DNA of 64,000 nt, from assembly GCA_002197545.1 (NCBI GenBank), contig NFUO01000373.1:50075-114074 (forward strand). Reading direction: 5' to 3'. Each line of letters begins with the position of its first letter. Within the stretch, counting starts at the first letter, position 1. The notes below the pieces were generated by a model. It searched no databases, was not told the DNA's origin, and was given only the letters and a program-made list of their open reading frames with translations. Source of the DNA: Acidobacteria subdivision 2 bacterium RH1 MAG20. GTDB lineage: Bacteria > Acidobacteriota > Terriglobia > Terriglobales > Acidobacteriaceae. The position numbers and the translations under genes were made by a program. Of this stretch, positions 26,323 to 35,579 are shown in pieces.

Positions 26323-27303
26323 TCAGACAACAGGTTCTTCGGCGAAGGTCTGCTTCACGCCATCTTCGAGGGGAGTGAAGGGAGCGGTATAGCAGGCAGC
26401 GCGAAGGCCAGTGACATCGGCCTGAGTGTAGTGCTGATAGCGGTTCTTTAGGTCGCCGGGGAACGGGATGTACTCAATCTTGCCCGGACCATGCACCTGC
26501 ATGAGGGCCTCTGCCACAGCCTTGAAGGTTTGGGCCTCCCCCGTACCGGCGTTGACGATGGCATGGGCAGGCTTGCGGGGACTGTCCGGCAGCAGGCCGC
26601 CGAAGAACATGTTGATGCGGGCAAGGTCTTTGACGAAGACGAAGTCGCGGCGCTGCTCCCCATTATCGTAGCCGCCGGAGCCCTCGAACATGCGGATGGT
26701 TCCGGTGTCCTTAAGCTGGCGGGTGAAGTGGTGGATGACGCTGGCCATGCGGCCCTTGTGCTGCTCGCGGGGACCATAGACGTTGAAGTAGCGCAGGCCG
26801 ACGACAGTGCTCTTGATCTCTGGCAGCAGGCGGCGGAGATAGTTGTCGAAGACCAGTTTGGAGTATCCATAGACGTTGAGGGGACGCTCGTTTGCAGGGA
26901 CTTCCTTGAACTCGGTGCTGGCGCCATAGACGGCGGCGGTGGAGGCGTAGACAAAAGGAATCTTGTGCTCGACGGCGAAGTGCAACAGCTCCTTGGAGTA
27001 GGTGAAGTTGTTGTCCATCATGTAGCGGCCATCGTCTTCGAGCGTGTTGGAGCAGGCGCCCTGATGCAGGATGGCGCGGACTTTAGCCCCTTCGAAGTCT
27101 CCACTCTTGAGGGCGGACCGGAACTCTTTTTTGTCCATGTAATCGGCGTATTCGGCACCGGCAAGGTTGAGAAACTTCGGCCCACTAAGGTTAGGCGAAG
27201 GGGTCAGATTATCGACGACGAGGATGTTGCGTTCGCCAGCGCGGTTGAGTTGGTGGACGAGGTTGCTGCCGATAAAGCCTGCTCCGCCGGTTACGATAAT
27301 CAC
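26323..27303 (-). CDS. hldD: ADP-L-glycero-D-manno-heptose 6-epimerase
   Basis: A 326-residue short-chain dehydrogenase-type epimerase that makes the L-glycero form of ADP-heptose for LPS inner core. It has the NAD motif GGAGFIGSN, the VDNL segment, the catalytic YGYSK (within NVYGYSKLVFDNYLRR), YFNVYGPREQHKGRMASV and RRDFVFVKD, all typical of HldD. The length matches the family. It follows hldE with only two bases between stop and start, so both are in one operon. Confidence 0.95.
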   Translation of the reverse strand: MIIVTGGAGFIGSNLVHQLNRAGERNILVVDNLTPSPNLSGPKFLNLAGAEYADYMDKKEFRSALKSGDFEGAKVRAILHQGACSNTLEDDGRYMMDNNFTYSKELLHFAVEHKIPFVYASTAAVYGASTEFKEVPANERPLNVYGYSKLVFDNYLRRLLPEIKSTVVGLRYFNVYGPREQHKGRMASVIHHFTRQLKDTGTIRMFEGSGGYDNGEQRRDFVFVKDLARINMFFGGLLPDSPRKPAHAIVNAGTGEAQTFKAVAEALMQVHGPGKIEYIPFPGDLKNRYQHYTQADVTGLRAACYTAPFTPLEDGVKQTFAEEPVV

Positions 27304-27305
27304 GT

Positions 27306-28793
27306 TTAGTTCTCCTCGCTGTTCGCGTTGGCCGCGGTAAGTTTCTTGACGATATTGGTAGTGGAGAAGCCTTCGACGGTGGGAATGATTTCAACGCGGC
27401 CGCCGGCAGCGATGACATCCTCATGCCCCACAACGGTCTCGATAGTATAGTCGCCACCCTTCACCAGAACATTTGGCCGAAGGGCGCGGATGAGTTCGAG
27501 CGGAGTGTCCTCTTCGAACAGCACCACCGCATCGACAGAGGCAAGAGCAGCCATGACGCGAGCGCGCTCTCGTTCACCCACGATGGGACGGCTGGGGCCT
27601 TTGAGACGGCAAACAGAGGAGTCGGCATTGAGGCCAAGGACGAGTTTAGAGCCAAAGCGGCGGCAGTCTTCGAGCAGAGTGATGTGCCCGACGTGGAGGA
27701 GGTCGAAACACCCATTGGTGAAGACGATGGCCTCCCCTGAAGCGCGCCACTCGGCCACGCGCATCTTGATGTGCTCGAGGTCGAGAATCTTTTCACCAGC
27801 CGTAACGCCGGAACTCGGGGTGAGCGCAGCGACAAGCTCATGCCTTGCGATGGGAACTGTACCGACTTTGCCTACAACGATTCCAGCGGCAAGGTTGGCG
27901 AGTTCGATGGCCGTCTCAGCCTTGAGACCGCCGGCAAGACTGGCGGCCAAAGTGGCAATAACGGTGTCGCCTGCCCCGGAGACGTCAAAGACTTCACGGG
28001 CGCGGGCCGGGGAGTGGTATTTGCTGTCGCGGCGGAGAAGCGTGATCCCCTTCTCGCTCATGGTGACGGTCAGGAACTGGAAATCGTGTTCGGCGACGAG
28101 GGACTGGGCGGCGGTGAGAATTGCGTCAGTCTGATGCACGGATACACCCGTGGCCAGCGAGAGTTCGCCGAGGTTAGGGCAGACGGTGGTGGCGCCGGTG
28201 TACTTGCTGAAATCAGGGGTCTTAGGGTCGGCAAGGATCGGAATTTTTGCGATGCGGGCAGCGTTGATGACGGCGGCGCAGAGCTGGTTAGTCAGCGCGC
28301 CCTTGGCATAGTCCGAGAGGATGACGGCGTGAACCTTGGTGACCAATTCTGTGGCACAGTCGATAAGCCTTCTGGATTCAATCTCCGGCGGGGCATCGCG
28401 GCTCTCGATATCGAGGCGCAGGAGTTGCTGGTTGCGGCCTACGATGCGGGTCTTTGAGATGGTGGGAAGGGTGCTGGAGACGATACCTACCGTATCAACA
28501 CTGGCGCGTTCGAGGATAGTGCTCAGCTCAGCCTGCTCTATGTCGTTGCCCCAGAAGCCGCTTAGGAAGGTTTGGCAGCCGAGGCCAGCCAGGTTCATGG
28601 CCACGTTGGCGGCTCCGCCGGCGCGTTCGTAGCGCTGAGCGTGACGAATGACAGGGACAGGGGCCTCCGGAGAGATGCGATCGACGTCGCCGTGGATATA
28701 GCGGTCGAGCATGATGTCGCCTATTACCAATACTTTGAGCTGATTGAAACCGCCTTCGAGGAGGTTCAGGACGGAATGCAGTTCGGGCAACAT
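27306..28793 (-). CDS. hldE: Bifunctional heptose-7-phosphate kinase / heptose-1-phosphate adenylyltransferase
   Basis: A 495-residue two-domain enzyme. The N-terminal half (about 15-330) is a PfkB-type kinase with GDIMLDRYIHGDVDRISPEA, GGAANVAMNL and the active-site loop SGAGDTVIA. The C-terminal half (about 350-490) is a nucleotidyltransferase with FTNGCFDLLHVGHITLLEDC and the HxGH motif. It performs two steps from sedoheptulose-7-phosphate-derived heptose towards ADP-heptose. It is directly followed by hldD and preceded by a heptosyltransferase gene at 167 bases. Confidence 0.96.
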   Translation of the reverse strand: MLPELHSVLNLLEGGFNQLKVLVIGDIMLDRYIHGDVDRISPEAPVPVIRHAQRYERAGGAANVAMNLAGLGCQTFLSGFWGNDIEQAELSTILERASVDTVGIVSSTLPTISKTRIVGRNQQLLRLDIESRDAPPEIESRRLIDCATELVTKVHAVILSDYAKGALTNQLCAAVINAARIAKIPILADPKTPDFSKYTGATTVCPNLGELSLATGVSVHQTDAILTAAQSLVAEHDFQFLTVTMSEKGITLLRRDSKYHSPARAREVFDVSGAGDTVIATLAASLAGGLKAETAIELANLAAGIVVGKVGTVPIARHELVAALTPSSGVTAGEKILDLEHIKMRVAEWRASGEAIVFTNGCFDLLHVGHITLLEDCRRFGSKLVLGLNADSSVCRLKGPSRPIVGERERARVMAALASVDAVVLFEEDTPLELIRALRPNVLVKGGDYTIETVVGHEDVIAAGGRVEIIPTVEGFSTTNIVKKLTAANANSEEN

Positions 28794-28870
28794 GCTTGGG
28801 AGGGCTCCTTATCTCCATCATCGCATTTTCTGTGTGAAATGTTGAAAAAGGAGGCGCACAGGAGAACGGC

Positions 28871-28899
28871 TTAACAGCGATTTACACCAATGACACCGG
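28871..28899 (-). repeat. Dispersed ATCGGTG repeat, copy 2
   Basis: Reverse complement of CCGGTGTCATTGGTGTAAAT with CGCTGTTAA after it, matching the unit of the copies at 23216, 39597, 56651 and 62084. It lies in the 167-base gap between the heptosyltransferase gene and hldE. Confidence 0.6.
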
Positions 28900-28960
28900 A
28901 AAAACAGCAACTTCTCTTTTGGCTTCGTCGTGAGGCGGTAGCGTTTCAGCACGGTGTCGC

Positions 28961-30028
28961 TTAGCCGAGCATGGCGCGCACCTCGGCGAGGACCTCTTCG
29001 ACAGTGATCGAGGTAATGCACTTCTTGCGCTCGACGATGCAGGTTTCGAGGCCGCAGCCCCAGCAGTCGGTCCGGTGGTAGACGACGCAGTGCTGCTTGC
29101 CGTAGGGGAACCAGACACGGGGCTTGTTGCGTGCGGCAAAGATAGCGACGCAGGGCGTCTGGACGGCTGCGGCAAGGTGCATGGGGCCGCTATCGTGGCC
29201 GATGAAGAGTTTGGCCCGGGCAAAGACGGCGGCGCTCTCGCGCGGGGTGAGATGTCCGCAGAGGTTGATGACCGGGCCTCCGCTAGCCTCACGCCAACCC
29301 TCTGCGGCGAACTCGCTGGCTTCGCTCTCCTGGGGAGAACCGGCGAGAACGAGTGCCTGGGCCGGATAGAGGGGGGCGAGTTCGGCGAGAAGAGCGCGCC
29401 AGTTTTCGCGGCCCCAGTCCTTCGACTGGACTTTGGTGCCGACGCTGACAGCGAGGATGGAGCAACCTGAAGCAGGAAGAAGCACATCGGCGGCGCGAGC
29501 GTGTTCCTCGGAAGTAAGGTGGAGGTCCCAGCTTGCGGGGTCGTCAAGGCGGGCGTCACCCAGCTCGGCTATGTTGCGTGCGAGACGGGCGCCTTCAGGC
29601 TCAAGGGCTTGTTCGGACTCCTGCCAGCGGTTCCGCTGCATATCCTCGGTGACGGGAATCCCGATGAGGCGGCGGATGCCGCAGAGTCGAAAAAAATTAG
29701 CATCGCGGCGAGCGGATGCCACTCCCCGGCGGGCTCCGATGTACACAAGGATCTCGGGCTGCCAGCGAACAAGCTGCCACCAGAGAGAAAGCAGTTCGCG
29801 TGGGCTGCGGGTGCCTACAGCATAGCGGAAGTAACCTTGGACGAGGCCGCTGTTTTCGAGGATGGCCGCGGCCGGCGGAGCTTTCACATTGACAGGGAAG
29901 TTAGTCAACATGCGCCGTTCGGCCTGCGGAAAGGCGCGGGCGACGAGGTGGAGAGCGGGGAGAGCGATCAGCGTATCCCCAAGGCTGCCGAGACGATAGA
30001 TGAGGACCCGTTTTGTCGAAGATGGCAT
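28961..30028 (-). CDS. Glycosyltransferase family 9 (LPS heptosyltransferase-like)
   Basis: A 355-residue GT-B enzyme of the ADP-heptose:LPS heptosyltransferase family. Signs are the N-terminal RVLIYRLGSLGDTLIALPAL, the donor-site region VSVGTKVQSKDWGRENWRAL, and FIGHDSGPMHLAAAVQTPCV near the C-terminus, followed by CVVYHRTDCWGCGLETCIVE with several Cys. It sits with hldE and hldD, so a role in adding inner-core heptose is likely; whether it corresponds to WaaC, WaaF or another step cannot be told. Its start region faces the divergent DUF4254 gene. Confidence 0.87.
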   Translation of the reverse strand: MPSSTKRVLIYRLGSLGDTLIALPALHLVARAFPQAERRMLTNFPVNVKAPPAAAILENSGLVQGYFRYAVGTRSPRELLSLWWQLVRWQPEILVYIGARRGVASARRDANFFRLCGIRRLIGIPVTEDMQRNRWQESEQALEPEGARLARNIAELGDARLDDPASWDLHLTSEEHARAADVLLPASGCSILAVSVGTKVQSKDWGRENWRALLAELAPLYPAQALVLAGSPQESEASEFAAEGWREASGGPVINLCGHLTPRESAAVFARAKLFIGHDSGPMHLAAAVQTPCVAIFAARNKPRVWFPYGKQHCVVYHRTDCWGCGLETCIVERKKCITSITVEEVLAEVRAMLG

Positions 30029-30127
30029 GGTCTGCTTTTAGTCTGCTTGGTTTGGTCGATTGGAGCAACTCCCTGAAGGGGTTAGCCTGATAGAGTTTTC
30101 GTGGACGTGAATGGGAGTGGTCTCAGG

Positions 30128-30706
30128 ATGCTTGACGCTGTTGCGATAACGGAGATGCATGACGAAAGGACGCGAGCCTGGCATGGAGTTGGTGAAGAGG
30201 CAAAGACTGAAGGTTTGGTTAGCCTTGCGCTTGCCCAGCACCGCGCCAACTTTGATCTATGGCATGAAGAGGACAAGGCGCGTGATACGGAAGCTTCCGA
30301 CGCCGAGATTGCCGGGGTGAAGCACGCGATCGACGGACTCAACCAGCGGCGCAATGATCTGATGGAAAAGCTGGATGGGCTTTTGTTAGCTTCGGCAGGG
30401 CAACAGAATGCCGCAGCTCCGCTGCACTCGGAGACTCCAGGAATGATGATTGACCGGCTTTCGATCCTGGCGTTGAAGATCTATCACACACGGGAGGAGG
30501 TCCAGCGAATGACAGCTACCGAAACTCATCGAAAGAAAAATGCGGCGCGGCTGACTGTGCTGGAAGAACAGCGCGAGGACCTGGCGGGGTGCCTGAATGA
30601 CCTTTGGATGGAGGTGCTGGCGGGGACACGACGCTTCAAGCTGTACCGTCAGATGAAGATGTATAACGATCCGGAGCTGAACCCTGCAGTCTATGGGCGA
30701 GACTAG
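30128..30706 (+). CDS. DUF4254-family protein
   Basis: A 192-residue soluble, largely helical protein. Typical DUF4254 segments are visible: an N-terminal ALAQHRANFDLWHEEDKARD and a middle MIDRLSILALKIYHTREEVQ; the C-terminus KLYRQMKMYNDPELNP is also characteristic. The family is often beside LPS or glycan glycosyltransferase genes, as here (divergent GT9), but its biochemical role is not established. ATG 30128 is chosen (MLDAVAITEMHDE); GTG 30101 would add nine residues. Confidence 0.8.
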   Translation: MLDAVAITEMHDERTRAWHGVGEEAKTEGLVSLALAQHRANFDLWHEEDKARDTEASDAEIAGVKHAIDGLNQRRNDLMEKLDGLLLASAGQQNAAAPLHSETPGMMIDRLSILALKIYHTREEVQRMTATETHRKKNAARLTVLEEQREDLAGCLNDLWMEVLAGTRRFKLYRQMKMYNDPELNPAVYGRD

Positions 30707-30894
30707 AGAGCACAAAGCCGCAGCGCGTTCCAGTTGCACTCCGTGTATGGTTGAGACGACCGGGTTTTAGCGGGCGCGAGGAAGTTGACCTTGCGCCCGT
30801 GTGTGGGTATAAAACCGAGACGAGAATATTTTGCAGGAATTGGCTCTCCGTAAGTCGAGAGTCTTGGGAGCGCCATCCGGCGACAGGATTACCA

Positions 30895-31464
30895 ATGGCT
30901 CAAGCAAAGACTGTATCTGCACCTGCTGCATCTTCTACAAAACGTCCGCGCACTTTGGCGGGTATCGCTGCTCCATCGAATGATGCGGCACGCGCACAGG
31001 TGCTTGCCCACTATGAAGCCGCTCTGCGGCTGATGCAGGAGGGCAAGTATGACAAGGCCCATGCTGCCTTCGACAAGATGCTGGCTGCGGGCGCCGGCGA
31101 TCTGGCCGACCGCATTCGGATGTACATCAATGCTTGCCTGATGCAGGTGAGCAAAGGGAAGACGAGCTTCAAGAGCAATGAAGAGCGCTATGACTATGCT
31201 GTCTCCCTGCTGAATGATGGGCACTATGAAGATGCGCGGGCAGAGTTCAAAACGATCTTGAAGCATGACAACAAGGCCGACTATGCCTTCTATGGGCTGG
31301 CCGTGCTGGCGAGCATGACCGGCGACTCGCATACCTGCCTGGAGCACCTGACCGAGGCGATCCGGCAGAATCCGCAGAACCGGATTCAGGCGCGAGGCGA
31401 TTCGGACTTTCAGGACATGGCCGACGATCCCCGGTTTACTGAACTGCTTTACCCCGAGGTATAA
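30895..31464 (+). CDS. TPR-repeat protein
   Basis: A 189-residue protein with tetratricopeptide-like helices (about 40-160), for example HYEAALRLMQEGKYDKAHAA and AVSLLNDGHYEDARAEFKTI, and a C-terminal end DPRFTELLYPEV. The first 30 residues are basic and Ala/Pro-rich. No signal peptide or catalytic motif is present, so it is probably a cytosolic scaffold. ATG 30895 is used; the frame from 30751 contains non-protein-like sequence. It precedes yvcK by 58 bases on the same strand. The partner is unknown. Confidence 0.75.
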   Translation: MAQAKTVSAPAASSTKRPRTLAGIAAPSNDAARAQVLAHYEAALRLMQEGKYDKAHAAFDKMLAAGAGDLADRIRMYINACLMQVSKGKTSFKSNEERYDYAVSLLNDGHYEDARAEFKTILKHDNKADYAFYGLAVLASMTGDSHTCLEHLTEAIRQNPQNRIQARGDSDFQDMADDPRFTELLYPEV

Positions 31465-31522
31465 ACGGCCCATCAAGGCGACCCGCTAAAATCAGTTTCA
31501 GAGATTTTAGTGGGAGTTGCGC

Positions 31523-32590
31523 ATGACGTTGCCGGGCTCAGCTGGAGCCAAAGAGCTTCAGGTAGTTGCAATGGGTGGTGGGACGGGTTTATCCACTCTG
31601 CTGCGGGGGCTAAAGCAGTATGTCCCGATGCGCGACCGTCGCAGGGGGCCAAGGGCGGAAGACCATGCGGGAAGGCAGGCAGCGCCTTCTCCGGCTGCAC
31701 AGTGGGTGATCCGGGAGCTTTCCGCAGTGGTGACGGTGACGGACGACGGGGGTTCGTCCGGACGGCTGCGTGAGGACTTCAAGATGCTGCCGCCGGGTGA
31801 TGTGCGCAACTGCATGGTTGCGCTCTCGGAGGATGAGCACCTGCTTTCAAAGCTGTTTCAGTTCCGTTTCGATCAGGGTGAGTTGGAAGGGCATAGCTTC
31901 GGTAATCTTTTTGTCGCTGCGCTCTCGCACATTACCGGAGACTTCGCCCAGGCAGTGCAGATGTCGTCGCAGATTCTGGCGATACGCGGAAAAATCTTTC
32001 CCGCGACGAATACTGACGTGACTCTGGCAGCGCAGATGGAGGATGGCTCGCTGGTGCGTGGAGAGACGAATATTACTGCCAGCAAGCACCGCATCGTGGA
32101 GTTGATGCTGGAGCCGGCGACCGCCGATCCGCTGCCGGAGACGCTGGATGCGATTGCTAATGCGGACATTATCACTCTGGGGCCGGGTTCGCTATACACG
32201 TCGCTGATTACCAACCTGCTGGTACGTGGAATTCCAGAGGCGCTGGCAGCCTCGCGGGCGACGAAGGTCTTTGTGTGCAACCTGATGACCCAGGCGAACG
32301 AATCTCTGGGGCTGTCTGCGTCGCAGCATATTGAGAAGATTCTGCAACACGCGGGCGCCACAAAATCGCCGATCTTCGACTATGCGCTGATCAATACGGC
32401 CCCGATTTCCAGCGAACGGTTGGAGCAGTACGCACGCGAGGGGCAGGAGCCGATCGAGGCGGATCTGGAACGGGTACGGGCGCTGGGAGTTGAGCCGCTG
32501 ACCGGGAACTTCGTGCATGAAGGCGATGTTTTGAGACACGATTATGACCGGGTGGCGGAGAGGCTGCTGGGGCTCGAACCGGCGCATTAG
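31523..32590 (+). CDS. yvcK: YvcK/CofD-family protein (gluconeogenesis factor)
   Basis: A 355-residue protein. The N-terminal VVAMGGGTGLSTLLRGLKQY and VTDDGGSSGRLRE are hallmarks of YvcK, a UDP-sugar-binding protein of the CofD fold, needed for growth on gluconeogenic substrates and for cell shape in Bacillus. Later segments include ALSEDEHLLSKLFQFRF and GSLYTSLITNLLV. ATG 31523 has GGGAG five to eight bases upstream (31511-31516); TTG 31517 adds two residues. It has an insertion after KQYVPM (RDRRRGPRAEDHAGRQAAPS) not usual in the family. Confidence 0.88.
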   Translation: MTLPGSAGAKELQVVAMGGGTGLSTLLRGLKQYVPMRDRRRGPRAEDHAGRQAAPSPAAQWVIRELSAVVTVTDDGGSSGRLREDFKMLPPGDVRNCMVALSEDEHLLSKLFQFRFDQGELEGHSFGNLFVAALSHITGDFAQAVQMSSQILAIRGKIFPATNTDVTLAAQMEDGSLVRGETNITASKHRIVELMLEPATADPLPETLDAIANADIITLGPGSLYTSLITNLLVRGIPEALAASRATKVFVCNLMTQANESLGLSASQHIEKILQHAGATKSPIFDYALINTAPISSERLEQYAREGQEPIEADLERVRALGVEPLTGNFVHEGDVLRHDYDRVAERLLGLEPAH

Positions 32591-32636
32591 GACCGGTTCG
32601 AGCCAGAGCGTATGTAGAATCCGAGGCGAAGACTTT

Positions 32637-33806
32637 ATGGGAATCCGAGCGTTGTGCAGTGTTGCCATGCTGGTTGCGGTCAGCACTGCCCAGGCCCAGG
32701 TCTCTGAGCCTACACTCCACACTTCAACCCGCATTGTGGCGGTAACAATCGTGGCAACTCATTCCAACGGTTCGCCGGTGAACGATCTGCGTGCTTCGGA
32801 CATTCGGGTCTTTGATAACAAGAAGGAACAGACGATTGCCAGCTTTGAAGCCATGGAAACTTCATCCACAAGAGACACCACCCATAAGACTGTCTCGGCG
32901 CCCACATCGCTACCGGTTGCCAGCGGCTATCCTCATTTCTCCATCATTCTTCTGGATGCCCTCAACACAGAGTGGAGCGATCAGATGTATGCGCGGCGCG
33001 CGGTGGAACATCTTCTCGACTACCTGCCTCAAGGGGAACGGGTCGCCATCTTTGTCCTTGGCGACCATCTTTATCTCCAGCACGATTTCTCCTCGAATGT
33101 TGTTGAACTTCGCGCATCCTTGCAGCACCTTTCTGTCATGATGCCTCATGGCGGCGTTGCCTCATCTCCTTCCAGCCCATTTTCGGCAGAGCTTTCCGGT
33201 TCCGATCTGGTACGTTTTTCCAACCAGACACGTTTACAGGGAGCGCGATCCAGCAACGAAGCTCTGTTTTTTCAACGAAACAGGATTCTGCAAACCTTTC
33301 TGGCCATGACAGCCATTGCCCGCCTGGTAAAGAACGCGCCCGGACAAAAGAACCTGCTTTGGATATCGAGCGCCTTTCCACTTGACCTGACCGGGCCGCA
33401 CGGCCCACTCGACATCGAGTCTTTTCATGACCAGGCCAAAAAAGCCACGGACGAAATGAATTCCGACTCCGTAAGAATCTACCCTGTCGATGCTCGTGGC
33501 CTGTCCGTCAACTCGCACGCTTACATCAACATTGGAACGATGCAGGAACTGGCCGAACAAACGGGTGGAAAAGCCTTTTATAACAACAACGATCTGCCGT
33601 CGGAGATGCGTCTGGCCCTGGAAGATTCTCGCGAGGGATATCTTTTGACCTATACCCCGAAGGACTTTCACGAAGATAAATCTTTCCACACAATCCGCCT
33701 GCGAGTATCGCGGCCCGGAGTCCACCTCCGATACAGGCGCGGATATTACGCTGAACCGGCGCAGTCGCTTGCGAATGCAAAAGGGACATCGCGTAAAAGA
33801 AAATAA
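32637..33806 (+). CDS. VWFA-related secreted protein (acidobacterial type)
   Basis: A 389-residue protein with a signal peptide (MGIRALCSVAMLVAVSTAQA|Q) and a von Willebrand A-like domain of the type named for Acidobacteria. Typical pieces are TIVATHSNGSPVNDLRASDI, IILLDALNTEWSDQMYARRA and LLWISSAFPLDLTG, then VDARGLSV. The MIDAS-like site is degenerate (DALNT in place of DxSxS), so metal-dependent binding is doubtful. It probably acts outside the inner membrane. It starts 46 bases after yvcK on the same strand. The biological role is unknown. Confidence 0.85.
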   Translation: MGIRALCSVAMLVAVSTAQAQVSEPTLHTSTRIVAVTIVATHSNGSPVNDLRASDIRVFDNKKEQTIASFEAMETSSTRDTTHKTVSAPTSLPVASGYPHFSIILLDALNTEWSDQMYARRAVEHLLDYLPQGERVAIFVLGDHLYLQHDFSSNVVELRASLQHLSVMMPHGGVASSPSSPFSAELSGSDLVRFSNQTRLQGARSSNEALFFQRNRILQTFLAMTAIARLVKNAPGQKNLLWISSAFPLDLTGPHGPLDIESFHDQAKKATDEMNSDSVRIYPVDARGLSVNSHAYINIGTMQELAEQTGGKAFYNNNDLPSEMRLALEDSREGYLLTYTPKDFHEDKSFHTIRLRVSRPGVHLRYRRGYYAEPAQSLANAKGTSRKRK

Positions 33807-33814
33807 GGATTCTT

Positions 33815-34426
33815 ATGAATACACCGGTGTTAGACGGGACAAAAGTAAGGCTGGAGCCGATGACGCTGGAGCATCTGCCTGCGTTGGAACAGGTGGCGTT
33901 TGATGAGCGCATCTGGCGGTACATGACGACACCGGTGAAGACACCAGAGGCTCTGCGGGCATGGATGGAGGCAGCGGTGCGGCTAGAGGCAGCGGTGCGG
34001 CTAGAGGCAGCGGGCACGGTGATGCCATGGGTGACAGTGCTGAAGGCGGATGGGCGTGTGATTGGCAGCACACGGTTTCTGGAGTTCGACAAGGCGCACC
34101 GGACGACGGAGTTGGGCGCGACGTGGCTGGCTCCGGAGTTTCATGGCTCGGGGGTGAATGCGGAGGCGAAGCTGCTGCAACTCACCTATGCGTTTGAAGA
34201 GTTGAAGCTGAACCGCGTAGCTCTGAAGACGCACCACGAAAATGTGCAGTCGCAGAAGGCCATGCGGAAGATCGGCGCTATCGAAGAGGGGACATTTCGC
34301 AATCACTACATCATGCCGGATGGCAGCCAGCGGCATAGCGTCTGGTTTTCGATTATCCGGGAAGACTGGCCGCAGGTGAAATCTCGACTAGAGGCGCGGG
34401 TGGCAGCGGTTCCACCGTTCGCTTGA
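33815..34426 (+). CDS. GNAT-family N-acetyltransferase (RimJ/RimL-like)
   Basis: A 203-residue acetyltransferase. Typical features are LEPMTLEHLPALEQVAFDE at the N-terminus, WVTVLKADGRVIGSTRFLEF, ELGATWLAPEFHGSGVNAEA, and the KLNRVALKTHHENVQSQKAM segment with acetyl-CoA-binding Arg/Lys pattern. Residues about 52-66 contain a tandem repeat EAAVRLEAAVRLEAAG from 2.5 copies of an 18-base unit (33968-34013), likely a recent expansion in a surface helix. The 3' end overlaps the convergent rlmN by 74 bases. Substrate is unknown. Confidence 0.83.
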   Translation: MNTPVLDGTKVRLEPMTLEHLPALEQVAFDERIWRYMTTPVKTPEALRAWMEAAVRLEAAVRLEAAGTVMPWVTVLKADGRVIGSTRFLEFDKAHRTTELGATWLAPEFHGSGVNAEAKLLQLTYAFEELKLNRVALKTHHENVQSQKAMRKIGAIEEGTFRNHYIMPDGSQRHSVWFSIIREDWPQVKSRLEARVAAVPPFA

Positions 34427-35579
34427 GCTGGCCGCAGGCGGCGTAGATGTCGCGGCCACGAGGGCGGCGGATGTAGGCCGGAATGCCGGCGGCGATGATG
34501 CGTTTCTGGAAGGCGTAGACGCCGACCTGGGGTGGCTCGTGGTAGGGCATATCAGGGCCGGAGTTCCAGACGATGAGGTTGATCTTGCAGCGCATGCCGC
34601 TAACCAGCGCGATGAGTTCATCGGCGTGGGCGAGACTGTCATTAATGCCGCCCAGCATGACGTACTCGAAGGTGATCCATTCGCGGTTGCGGAGGGGAAT
34701 AGTATTGAGCGCCTCGAAGAGCGCAGCGATGTTCCATTTGCGTGTGATGGGCATGATGGACTCGCGGATGACGTCGTTGGGAGCGTTGAGACTGACGGCT
34801 AACTTGGGGCGCACAGTCTCGCGGGCGAAGTCCAGAATGCCGGGCAGGATGCCGGAGGTGCTGACGGTCATGCGCGACTCTGGGATGCGCATGTAGACGA
34901 GCAAGTGAACGGCGTCCATGAAGTTGGCGTAGTTGAGGAAGGGCTCGCCCATGCCCATGAAGACGAGGTTGATGCGGGCCGGGGTGGGATTGCCACGGCT
35001 GCTGCCGAGGTCAACCCGATGGCGGTTGAGAACGGCGGCGACCTGTCCGGCGATCTCGCCCGGGGTAAGGTTGCGGCGGATGCCGAGTTTGGCGGTCAGG
35101 CAGAACTGGCAGTTGACGGCGCAACCGACCTGGCTGGAGATGCAGATGGTGGCACGGCGGTAGGGGAAGGCCGAGTTGCCGGTGGTATCTTCTTTTTCTT
35201 CTTCTTCGGCGGCCAGGGAGCCGTCACCACGTTCGCCGCCGTCGCCGTCGGGCATCCAGACGGTCTCGACGGTCTCGCCATCGGCCATGCGGACGAGGTA
35301 GCGCTCGGTGCCGTCGATGGAACGGGCGGTCTGGACGATCTCGGGGAGGCCGATGGTATAGCCCTCGGCGGCGAGGGACTCACGGAGGGTGGCGGGCAGA
35401 GTGGTGATCTCGTCGAGCGTCGTGACACGCTGGCGGTAGACGGCTTCGATGAGCTGATTGGCCCGGTAGGGACGCTGGCCCAAGCCTGCCATGAGGTGGG
35501 TGAGGACGTCGAGAGACTGGCCGAAGAGGGGTTTGGCCTGGGCGGAGGCTTCGACTACGGTGTTTGTTTTGTTCAACAT
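34353..35579 (-). CDS. rlmN: Dual-specificity 23S rRNA/tRNA adenine C2-methyltransferase
   Basis: A 408-residue radical SAM enzyme that methylates A2503 of 23S rRNA and A37 of some tRNAs. The iron-sulfur motif is C153-AVN-C157-QF-C160, preceded by the catalytic-type C146 (ATICISSQVG). The resolving Cys is C382 in DIYAACGQL. Between about 111 and 138 it has an unusual acidic insertion (DGDGGERGDGSLAAEEEEKE) not seen in the E. coli enzyme. ATG 35579 is the sensible start although the frame continues further. Its last 74 bases overlap the convergent GNAT gene. Confidence 0.95.
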   Translation of the reverse strand: MLNKTNTVVEASAQAKPLFGQSLDVLTHLMAGLGQRPYRANQLIEAVYRQRVTTLDEITTLPATLRESLAAEGYTIGLPEIVQTARSIDGTERYLVRMADGETVETVWMPDGDGGERGDGSLAAEEEEKEDTTGNSAFPYRRATICISSQVGCAVNCQFCLTAKLGIRRNLTPGEIAGQVAAVLNRHRVDLGSSRGNPTPARINLVFMGMGEPFLNYANFMDAVHLLVYMRIPESRMTVSTSGILPGILDFARETVRPKLAVSLNAPNDVIRESIMPITRKWNIAALFEALNTIPLRNREWITFEYVMLGGINDSLAHADELIALVSGMRCKINLIVWNSGPDMPYHEPPQVGVYAFQKRIIAAGIPAYIRRPRGRDIYAACGQLKRTVEPLPPAPLVEISPAASLPG

